From positions 4,154,001 through 4,218,000 of the forward strand of contig CP018627.1 of assembly GCA_002021875.1 (NCBI GenBank): DNA of 64,000 bases. Reading direction: 5' to 3'. This DNA is from Streptomyces hygroscopicus (GTDB taxonomy: Bacteria > Actinomycetota > Actinomycetes > Streptomycetales > Streptomycetaceae). The first letter of the stretch is position 1; each line of letters begins with the position of its first letter. Positions 57,891 through 64,000 of the stretch are shown in pieces. The notes under the pieces are model-generated. The model did no database searches. It had not been told where the DNA came from and was given only the letters and a program-made list of their open reading frames with translations. The translations under genes were made by a program, and so were the position numbers.

Positions 57891-59225
57891 CTAGCCCTGG
57901 TGCTTCTTCCAGTCCGCCTGTGCAGCGTTGAGCTCGTCCGCGACCTTGTCGCAGAACGCCTTGGCGGTCATCCGGCCGAGCAGCACCTTCTGGAAGCCGG
58001 GCTCGTTGTCAGCCTTGCTGATGTTGTTCCAGTCCGGGAGGTAGTACGGCAGCTGGACGACCTTGGTCCGCGGATCGTTGAGCGACTCCAGCGCGGCCTT
58101 GGTCGGCGGGGCCTCGGTGATCCAGTCGTCGTCCGCGGCACCGACGTTGGCGGGGATCGCGCCCACGTCCTCGTTCCAGAGGCTGTTCATCTCCGGCGAG
58201 GCCGCGAACTCGATGAACTTCCAGGCCGCCGCCTTGTTCTTGCTCGCTTTGAACAGCCCGAGGCCGTCGACCGGATTGGAGACGATGGTGCGCGCCGCCC
58301 CGGCCCGGGAGGGCGGCAGCGGTATGCCCGCGATCTTCTCCTTGCCGAGCAGCCGTACGTGGTCGACATAGCTGCCGAGGTTGTGCTGCAGCATCCCGAT
58401 GTCGCCCTGGTCGAACTGGGCGACCATCTTGGCGAAGTCGTTGTTGAGGTCCGCGGCGGGCGTGACCTTCTTGAAGAGGGCGATGTACTTCTCGAGCGCC
58501 GCGACGTTCCTGGGGTCGTTGAGGGTGGTCTTGTCGCCGTCCCAGAAGGACGCGATGCCGGACTGGGCATACATCATGTCCAGCGCCTGGGCGATCGAGC
58601 CCGCGCCGCCGCGCAGGGTGAAGCCGAACTTGTTCCCGCCCTTGTCGGTCAGCTCGTCGGCCGCCTTGTAGAACCTCTCCCAGCTGTCCGGCGCCGGCAG
58701 CTTCGCCGCCTTGAAGAGGTCGGTGCGGTACCAGAGGGTGCCCTGGTTGGCGGAGGTCGGGACGGAGTACAGCTCCTGGCCCTCCCCGCCGGCCGCGCGG
58801 ACGCTGTCGACCATGTTCTTGATCAGCTTGCCCTTGAGGGCGCTGTCGTCGATGCGGTCGGTCACGGGGTCGAGGGCGCCCTGGGCCACCAGATTGGCCA
58901 GATACGCGGTGCCCACGCCGCCGACGTCGGGCAGGCTGTCGCCGCCGCTCTGGATGGCGGTGTCGTACTTCGACTGCACATTGGTGATCGGGATCGGGAC
59001 GTACTTGACCGTGATGTCGGGGTACTTGTCCTCGAACTTGGCGATGATCCGCTTCCAGACCTTGGTGCGGGGGCCGCCGTTGTTGTCCCAGAAGGTGATG
59101 GTGCCCTTGCCGGAGCCCTCCTCACCGGTGGTCGAGCCGTCGTCGCCGCAAGCCGTGGCGGTCAGCGCGAGCAATGCCGCCAGGGCGGTTGCGATGTGGG
59201 GTGCTCTGCGGGTGCGTGGGGTCAT
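57891..59225 (-). CDS. Carbohydrate ABC transporter solute-binding lipoprotein
   Basis: A 444-aa family 1 solute-binding protein. It has a lipoprotein signal (MTPRTRRAPHIATALAALLA, lipobox LTATAC), then GTITFWDNNGGPRTKVWKRI, YPDITVKYVPIPITNVQSKY and a late NPVDGLGLFKASKNKAAAWKF typical of the sugar-binding class. It delivers a sugar to the two permeases encoded upstream in the same direction. Last gene of the operon; the gap from the PmoA gene (167 bp) holds a repeat element. No ATPase gene is present, so the shared ATPase MsiK may energise the system (inference). Confidence 0.92.
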   Translation of the reverse strand: MTPRTRRAPHIATALAALLALTATACGDDGSTTGEEGSGKGTITFWDNNGGPRTKVWKRIIAKFEDKYPDITVKYVPIPITNVQSKYDTAIQSGGDSLPDVGGVGTAYLANLVAQGALDPVTDRIDDSALKGKLIKNMVDSVRAAGGEGQELYSVPTSANQGTLWYRTDLFKAAKLPAPDSWERFYKAADELTDKGGNKFGFTLRGGAGSIAQALDMMYAQSGIASFWDGDKTTLNDPRNVAALEKYIALFKKVTPAADLNNDFAKMVAQFDQGDIGMLQHNLGSYVDHVRLLGKEKIAGIPLPPSRAGAARTIVSNPVDGLGLFKASKNKAAAWKFIEFAASPEMNSLWNEDVGAIPANVGAADDDWITEAPPTKAALESLNDPRTKVVQLPYYLPDWNNISKADNEPGFQKVLLGRMTAKAFCDKVADELNAAQADWKKHQG

Positions 59226-59314
59226 GGTGTGCGTCCGTCTCCTCGTGGGTTCCCTTGCGGTTGCTGGTCTTGAGGTCGCGCCGTCTTGGCTAGGACCGGT
59301 GGCCGGGTGCGGGC

Positions 59315-59395
59315 CGGTTGTGCCCACCCGTTCCGCCAGGGGGCACCTCCCAGCGGTAGCTGGGGGAGGAACGATTGCCCACAACCTGTTGCTCA
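59315..59395. repeat. Nested inverted-repeat intergenic element
   Basis: Outer arms GGTTGTGCCCACCCGTTCC (from 59315) and GGAACGATTGCCCACAACC pair imperfectly. Inner arms CCTCCCAGC-GGTA-GCTGGGGGAGG pair with one bulge. I recognise both strings as common Streptomyces intergenic elements from memory. It lies between the PmoA and binding-protein genes and overlaps the PmoA stop by a few bases. Confidence 0.65.
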
Positions 59396-60265
59396 TACGG
59401 CCGCTCCCCTGTCGGAGAGTTGGGCTGCCAGGCGGGCTGCGGTTGGGCGGGTCAGGCGGCCGTCGGTTATCGCGGTGACGATGCGTCGGGTGACCGTGTC
59501 GGCGGGGGCGAGGGGCAGTGGCCGGTCCGAGGCGAGGGACGAGCCGACGCCCGCGTGTTCCCCGGTGCGCACACACCACGGGTCGGCCCGGGTGTCACCG
59601 GTCGCGCCGGCGAAGACCAGCGTCCACTCGTCGGTGGCCAGCGCCAGCCAGTCCGCGGGCCGTCCGTGCACCGCCGCCGCGCCCTCGCCCTCGGCGCTGA
59701 AGACCTGCGCGGGCTCGGGGCGCCGCGGAACGCGCCAGAAGAAGCCGCCTGCGTGGCCCGCCCCGCCGATGGCGAGCTCCTGGCCCGTCACATTGGTGAG
59801 GGCGGAGGTGAAGTCCAGCGCCCAGCACGCCGTTCCCAGGGACCGTACGGCCACCGTGCGCCGCTCCAGCAGCAGTTGGCGCCCGCCGACCGCCCATGAC
59901 AGCTCCTCCACGAAGCCATCGGGATCGCGCAGCAGCCAGCTCAGATGGCGCTGGCTCCCCATGTGGTCCAGGCGGCCCTGATCGTCCAGGCGGCCCTGGC
60001 CGCCCCGGAAGTCGTATCCGGCCACCTCCGGGATGGCCATGGACACACCCAGATGGGCCGGATCCTCGGTGGGCCGCAGCCCGGTGACGGTGACGCCGCC
60101 GAGGGTGCGCACGGGGTGCAGATACGGGCGCGGCGCGAGCATGCCGGGCAGTTGGGGGTGGTGCACATACGACCCGACGACCCGGTTCTCATGACGCAGC
60201 ACGGTGCAGGGGGGACGGCGGGTGAGGGAGGGGGTCGGCGGGTTGGAGGGGGTCAGGGGTGTCAT
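59393..60265 (-). CDS. PmoA family protein (DUF6807)
   Basis: A 290-aa protein. The core motif is PYLHPVRTLGGVTVTGLRPT followed by DPAHLGVSMAIPEV and a central HLSWLLRDPDGFVEE. The second half has RSLGTACWALDFTSALTNVT and GGAGHAGGFFWRVP. The family is named after a methane-oxidation gene by misannotation; members lie in sugar-catabolism operons and probably bind or modify a carbohydrate. The ATG overlaps the Gfo/Idh stop (ATGA). A short duplication, GRLDDQGRLDHMG, sits in the middle. Confidence 0.85.
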   Translation of the reverse strand: MTPLTPSNPPTPSLTRRPPCTVLRHENRVVGSYVHHPQLPGMLAPRPYLHPVRTLGGVTVTGLRPTEDPAHLGVSMAIPEVAGYDFRGGQGRLDDQGRLDHMGSQRHLSWLLRDPDGFVEELSWAVGGRQLLLERRTVAVRSLGTACWALDFTSALTNVTGQELAIGGAGHAGGFFWRVPRRPEPAQVFSAEGEGAAAVHGRPADWLALATDEWTLVFAGATGDTRADPWCVRTGEHAGVGSSLASDRPLPLAPADTVTRRIVTAITDGRLTRPTAARLAAQLSDRGAAV

Positions 60266-61476
60266 GGGTGCGGGACCTCCGCGGGGCGTGCGGCCCAGGG
60301 GGCGCGCAGTTCCGAGTACAGGGCGAGGCGCTCGGCGCCGGCGGTGACCAGTCGGTCGATGCCGGTCACCACGCGCCGCTTGGCGGCTCGCGAGGCGACG
60401 CCCGCACCGGGCTCGGTGCGCCAGGCGTCGGCGGGCAGCGGGACCGGTGCGGGGGCGGTGCGGACCGCCTCGACGACGCGCATGAACGCGCCGGTGCGGT
60501 CCGGTGGGACGAGCAGTTCGGTGCCGTCGCGCAGATGGGCGACGAGGTTGTCCAGCAGATCGGTGCGCGCGTGACCGGTGGTCTCGGGCGGCGCTCCGTC
60601 GCGTTCGACGCGGACCCGGTCCAGCTTGTACCAGAAGGTGATCCGCCCCCGGTCGCCGTGGAGGACCACATACGGCTCACCGGGCTCCTCCGCGCACAGG
60701 GTGACGGCGGCGGCGACGGTGGTACCGCGGCTGGTGCGGATCCGTACGCAGGAGGTGTCGTCGGCCTCGATGGCGTTGGCCCGGTACAGCTCCAGCTCGA
60801 TACCGGCCACGTCCTCGGCCCGGTCGGCGCCGCCGAGGTGCAGGGCGGTGGCGACGGCGTGGGCGAGGGGGTTGGTGAGGACGCCGTCGACGACGTCCCG
60901 GCCGTCGAGGGTGCGGTGTCCGGCCCAGGGGGCGCGGGCGTAGTAGTCCTCGTCGCGGGCCCATGCCCCGGCCGCGCCGATGCCGCGGATCGCCCCTATG
61001 CGGCCGTCGGCGACGATGTTCCGGATGGCGGGCAGGGCGTGGGAGCCGAGCGACTGGAAGCCGATCTGGCAGACGGTTCCGTGGCCGCGCAGTCCTTCGC
61101 TCATCCGGGCGAATTCGGCGTACGAGGGTGTGGGCGGCTTCTCCAGCAGAAGGTGCGCACCGCGTTCGGCGGCGGCGAGGGCGAGGTCGGCGTGGGTGTG
61201 GATCGGGGTGCAGACGACGGCGATCCGGGCGCCGGTCCGGGCCACGAGTCCGGCCAGGTCGGCGGACTGCTCGGGCTCGCCGAGCCGGTCGCCCAGCTCC
61301 TCCCGGGTGAGCGGCCGAAGTTCGCACACCCCGGCGAGCCGGACCGTTCCTGCGGCGGCCAGTCGGCGGATGTTGTCCAGATGCCAGCGCCCATGGCCTC
61401 GGGCGCCCGCGAGGACGACGGGTATCGGTTCGTCGGCCGGGGCTTCCCCTCGTCCCCGGGGGTGCGCCATGCCCAT
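60262..61476 (-). CDS. Gfo/Idh/MocA family oxidoreductase
   Basis: A 404-aa NAD(P)-dependent sugar dehydrogenase-type protein. The N-terminal Rossmann domain has VVLAGARGHGRWHLDNIRRL, VCTPIHTHADLALAAAERG and the signature LLLEKPPTPSYAEF. The C-terminal alpha/beta domain (about 140-400) holds substrate residues such as GVLTNPLAHAVATALHLGG. ATG at 61476 has AAGGAGG 7 bases upstream; a second ATG lies two codons later. It probably oxidises the transported sugar or its derivative. Confidence 0.92.
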   Translation of the reverse strand: MGMAHPRGRGEAPADEPIPVVLAGARGHGRWHLDNIRRLAAAGTVRLAGVCELRPLTREELGDRLGEPEQSADLAGLVARTGARIAVVCTPIHTHADLALAAAERGAHLLLEKPPTPSYAEFARMSEGLRGHGTVCQIGFQSLGSHALPAIRNIVADGRIGAIRGIGAAGAWARDEDYYARAPWAGHRTLDGRDVVDGVLTNPLAHAVATALHLGGADRAEDVAGIELELYRANAIEADDTSCVRIRTSRGTTVAAAVTLCAEEPGEPYVVLHGDRGRITFWYKLDRVRVERDGAPPETTGHARTDLLDNLVAHLRDGTELLVPPDRTGAFMRVVEAVRTAPAPVPLPADAWRTEPGAGVASRAAKRRVVTGIDRLVTAGAERLALYSELRAPWAARPAEVPHP

Positions 61477-61522
61477 GCTCGGACCTCCTTGTCCGCATAC
61501 GTTGTGCCGCCGACCGTTTCGG

Positions 61523-62422
61523 TCAGCCCTTGACCGCCCCCGCACTGAAGCCGGTGATCAGCCATTTCTGGATGAAGGCGAAGACGATGACGACGGGCAC
61601 CGCGGCGATCACCCCGCCCGCCGCGAGCGCGCCCAGGTCGACGCTGTCCGCGCCGATGAGGGTGTTGAGGCCGACCGGGATGGTCTGCTTGTCCTGGGAG
61701 CTGAGGAACATCAGCGCGAACAGGAAGTGGTTCCAGCTGTGTACGAAGGCGAAGGAGCCGACCGCGATCAGCCCGGGGCGCAGCAGCGGCAGCACCACCG
61801 CGCAGAAGGCCCGGAAGCGGCCGCAGCCGTCGACCCACGCCTGTTCCTCGAGCGACACCGGCACGTTCTTGATGAAGCCGCTGATGAGGATGATCGACAG
61901 GGGTAGCTGGAAGACCGTCTCCGCGATGACCACGCTCCCCAGCGAGTTGATCATCTGCAGGTTCTTGAAGATCTCGAAGAGCGGTACCAGCATCAGCGCG
62001 CCCGGGATGAACTGCGAGGCCAGCAGCGCCAGCATGAAGCCCTTTTTGAGCCGGAAGTCGAAGCGCGCGAGGGCATAGCCGCCGGCCAGCGCGACCGCTG
62101 TCGTCATCACCAGCGAGGCGACGCCGACGATCATGCTGTTCTGGAAGAAGATCCCGAAGCTGCGCTCGTTCCACACCTTCTGGAAGTGCTCACCGGTGAT
62201 CGGCCAGGGCACCAGCGCGTTCGAGCCCGCGGGGCGCAGCGCGAACAGCAGCATCCAGTAGAAGGGGACGAGCGTGAACAGCAGATACAGGCACAGCGGC
62301 AGATAGATCTGCCAGCGCGGTACGCCCTGGTCGAGCCCGCGTCGGCGCTTCCCGCGGGCGGTGGGCGGCGGGGCGGCCGCGGGGGCGGGCCGGGTGCCCT
62401 GCTCGGCGAGTGCGGCGGTCAC
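61523..62422 (-). CDS. Carbohydrate ABC transporter permease (MalG type)
   Basis: A 299-aa protein with about six transmembrane helices. It begins MTAALAEQGTRPAPAAAPPP, then a charged RGKRRRG stretch before helix 1. The EAA-type cytoplasmic loop EEQAWVDGCGRFRAFCAVVL contacts the ATPase. The GTG start overlaps the upstream permease stop by 4 bp, so the pair is coupled. Confidence 0.93.
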   Translation of the reverse strand: MTAALAEQGTRPAPAAAPPPTARGKRRRGLDQGVPRWQIYLPLCLYLLFTLVPFYWMLLFALRPAGSNALVPWPITGEHFQKVWNERSFGIFFQNSMIVGVASLVMTTAVALAGGYALARFDFRLKKGFMLALLASQFIPGALMLVPLFEIFKNLQMINSLGSVVIAETVFQLPLSIILISGFIKNVPVSLEEQAWVDGCGRFRAFCAVVLPLLRPGLIAVGSFAFVHSWNHFLFALMFLSSQDKQTIPVGLNTLIGADSVDLGALAAGGVIAAVPVVIVFAFIQKWLITGFSAGAVKG

Positions 62423-63345
62423 TTGGTCTCGCCTCCGAACTTGCTCAGGCGCAGATAGAGGATCGAGCAGAAGAGGAGGATCACGAAGGCGACGGTGGTC
62501 AGCGCGGAGGCGTAGCCGAAGTCATGTCCGTTGATCCCGGTGTTGGCGACGTACAGCGGAAGGGTGGTGGTCTGCCCGGCCGGTCCGCCGCCGGTGAGGG
62601 TGTAGAGCAGATCGACGTTGTTGAACTCCCATACGCCGCGCAGCAGCGTGGAGAGGATGATCGCGTCCTTCAGATGCGGCAGGGTGATGTGGAAGAACCG
62701 CCGCGCCCGGCCCGCGCCGTCGACGGAGGCCGCCTCGTAGAGGTCCTGGGGGATGGACTGCAGGTCGGCGAGGATGAGGATCGCGAAGAACGGGACGCCG
62801 CGCCAGAGTTCGGCGACGACGGCGGCCCAGAAGACGGTTCCGGTGTCGGAGAGCACCGAGGTGCCGTACGTGCCGATCCCGGCGTCCGCGAGATAGCGGC
62901 TGATGCCGGTCGAGGGGTTGTAGAGCAGCATCCAGATGGTGGTGGTCAGCACCCCGGACACGGCCCAGGGCGAGAAGACCAGGGCGCGGGCGAGGCCGCG
63001 GCCGAGGAAGGTCTGGTGGACCAGCAGGGCGAGCGCGAGGCCGAGCAGGAGCTGCAGCAGCACCTCGGTGACGACCCATTTGCCGCTGAAGACGAGCGTG
63101 TCCCAGAACTGCGGGTCGTCGGTGAGGATCCGGGTGAAGTTGCCGAAGCCCGCGTAGCCGTTCCGCCAGGGCTTGGTGACGTTGTAGTTCCGCAGGCTGT
63201 AGTAGAGGACGCTGAGCATCGGATAGGCGATGAAGCCCAGCATCAGCAGCCCGGTGGGGGCGATCAGCAGGTACGGGAGGCGGCGGGCCGGTCCTCCCGT
63301 ACGGCGCCGGGTGACCCGGGGCGGTTTCGCCACGGCGTCGGCCAT
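62419..63345 (-). CDS. Carbohydrate ABC transporter permease (MalF/UgpA type)
   Basis: A 308-aa protein with about six transmembrane helices (PYLLIAPTGLLMLGFIAYPM, VLLQLLLGLALALLVHQTFL and others). The EAA loop reads YEAASVDGAGRARRFFHITL. First gene of the transporter operon. An intergenic region with two palindromes lies upstream. Confidence 0.93.
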   Translation of the reverse strand: MADAVAKPPRVTRRRTGGPARRLPYLLIAPTGLLMLGFIAYPMLSVLYYSLRNYNVTKPWRNGYAGFGNFTRILTDDPQFWDTLVFSGKWVVTEVLLQLLLGLALALLVHQTFLGRGLARALVFSPWAVSGVLTTTIWMLLYNPSTGISRYLADAGIGTYGTSVLSDTGTVFWAAVVAELWRGVPFFAILILADLQSIPQDLYEAASVDGAGRARRFFHITLPHLKDAIILSTLLRGVWEFNNVDLLYTLTGGGPAGQTTTLPLYVANTGINGHDFGYASALTTVAFVILLFCSILYLRLSKFGGETK

Positions 63346-63387
63346 GACTGCTTCTCCGTTCTCGGAGTCGACGGTGTACGGGTCGGT

Positions 63388-63409
63388 GAAGCGCTTCCGT
63401 GAAGCGCTT
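63388..63409 (-). promoter_or_regulatory. Double LacI-type operator candidate
   Basis: GAAGCGCTTC, a perfect 10-bp palindrome, lies at 63388-63397 and a second copy (GAAGCGCTT) at 63401-63409. The shared core AAGCGCTT is typical of LacI-family sugar repressors. It sits 43-64 bp before the permease start. Confidence 0.6.
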
Positions 63410-63427
63410 ACCGAATGTCGTTCGGTA
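63409..63427 (-). promoter_or_regulatory. Second palindromic operator candidate
   Basis: TACCGAA-TGTCG-TTCGGTA has perfect 7-bp arms and directly abuts the GAAGCGCTT pair, about 64 bp upstream of the permease start. A different regulator, for instance of the IclR or GntR type, may bind it. Confidence 0.55.
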
Positions 63428-63463
63428 TCTCGTACAAAAAAATTTGGCGCTGAGGAGGTGGCG

Positions 63464-64000
63464 TCAGCCCGCGTAGGGTTCGGGCACCGCCCCGGGGCGG
63501 GCCAGGAAGCGGAAGTCGCAGCCGGTGTCCGCCTGGGTCATCTGGTCCTGGTAGAGCGCGCCGTAGCCGCGCTCGTAGCGGGGCGGCGGGGCCGTCCACC
63601 CCGCCCGGCGCCGCGCCAGCTCGGCGTCGTCCACCTCCAGCCGCAGCACCCGCGCCGCCACGTCGAGGGTGATCTGATCGCCGTCGCGGACGAGGGCGAG
63701 CGGGCCGCCCACATACGACTCGGGCGCGATGTGCAGCACACAGGCCCCGTAACTGGTGCCGCTCATCCGGGCGTCGGAGATCCGCACCATGTCCCGCACC
63801 CCCTGCTTGAGCAGATGGTCGGGGATCGGCAGCATCCCGTACTCGGGCATTCCGGGGCCGCCGAGCGGACCGGCGTTGCGCAGCACCAGCACACTGTCCT
63901 CGGTGATGCCGAGACCGGGGTCGTTGATGGTGGCCTGCATCGTCTTGTAGTCGTCGAAGACCACGGCGGGGCCGGTGTGTTTCAGCAGCCGGGGCTCGGC
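63464..64000 (-). CDS. IlvD/Edd family dehydratase, C-terminal part
   Basis: The gene enters from beyond the window end; the start is outside. The visible 178 residues contain TGPAVVFDDYKTMQATINDP, RNAGPLGGPGMPEYGMLPIP and RISDARMSGTSYGACVLHIA, conserved in dihydroxy-acid and sugar-acid (L-arabonate, D-xylonate) dehydratases. The iron-sulfur cysteines lie in the missing N-terminal part. In this context (sugar ABC transporter, Gfo/Idh dehydrogenase, alpha-ketoglutaric semialdehyde dehydrogenase nearby) a sugar-acid dehydratase is more likely than isoleucine synthesis. Confidence 0.88.
   Translation of the reverse strand, partial: AEPRLLKHTGPAVVFDDYKTMQATINDPGLGITEDSVLVLRNAGPLGGPGMPEYGMLPIPDHLLKQGVRDMVRISDARMSGTSYGACVLHIAPESYVGGPLALVRDGDQITLDVAARVLRLEVDDAELARRRAGWTAPPPRYERGYGALYQDQMTQADTGCDFRFLARPGAVPEPYAG

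Overview
The window is high-GC actinomycete chromosome, almost certainly Streptomyces. Most coding-strand third positions are G or C, GTG starts are common, and stop/start overlaps (GTGA, ATGA, TGATG) are frequent. The gene content is typical of the genus: a PHO-box-controlled PiT transporter, a B12-riboswitch cobalamin operon, ectABCD, a LAETG sortase substrate and SpoIIE/RsbW-type phosphatases. From memory, the run PiT - small membrane protein - cobalamin genes - LAETG protein - ectABCD follows the order of the SCO1845-SCO1867 region of S. coelicolor. I could not run an alignment. I see no tRNA, rRNA, insertion sequence, prophage or CRISPR array.

Layout. 1-8.9 kb: mixed housekeeping (C-terminal part of a secreted subtilase, membrane and lipid enzymes, a DEDDh-BRCT exonuclease, SURF1, a GH15 glucosidase and an SDR with an atypical active site). 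8.9-9.7 kb: a repeat-rich non-coding stretch. 9.7-13.3 kb: an Asp23/AmaP cell-envelope stress cluster with a divergent companion gene. 13.3-20.4 kb: a soluble hybrid histidine kinase of 1529 aa with a long tandem HAMP array, its co-transcribed response regulator, and a divergent RsbW-GAF-SpoIIE phosphatase. 20.5-27.5 kb: an enoyl-CoA hydratase-like protein, a small HTH protein, an ABC-F ATPase preceded by a 7-residue leader peptide, an unknown 489-aa protein, a hydrolase and a class II aldolase. 27.5-29.4 kb: the phosphate transporter with PHO boxes. 29.5-39.3 kb: the cobalamin operon behind a B12 riboswitch. 39.7-43.9 kb: the LAETG wall protein, an amidohydrolase, and a SigE-type sigma factor carrying three TTA codons with its membrane partner. 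44.2-47.4 kb: ectABCD closed by an 18-bp-stem terminator. 47.5-64 kb: a class V aminotransferase, an alpha-ketoglutaric-semialdehyde dehydrogenase with a divergent IclR regulator, a NarL-type two-component system, an aldo/keto reductase, a secreted beta-helix lyase, a polysaccharide deacetylase, and a carbohydrate ABC transporter operon (two permeases, Gfo/Idh dehydrogenase, PmoA-like protein, solute-binding lipoprotein). An IlvD/Edd dehydratase lies at the right edge, cut by the window end.

How the genes fit together. The cobalamin genes form one near-continuous transcript covering ring-metal handling, adenosylation, amidation and side-chain attachment, but no cobN is present between cobQ and the chelatase gene. 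The last 16 kb look like a sugar or sugar-acid catabolic region: extracellular depolymerisation, ABC uptake without its own ATPase, oxidation, dehydration by IlvD/Edd, and final oxidation of alpha-ketoglutaric semialdehyde. Sequences that may hold undescribed regulation are the ABC-F mini-leader with paired upstream palindromes, the 38-codon ORF between the B12 riboswitch and cbiB, the TTA-loaded sigma factor next to the ectoine operon, the 13-bp inverted repeat before the deacetylase gene, and the operator cluster before the sugar permease genes.
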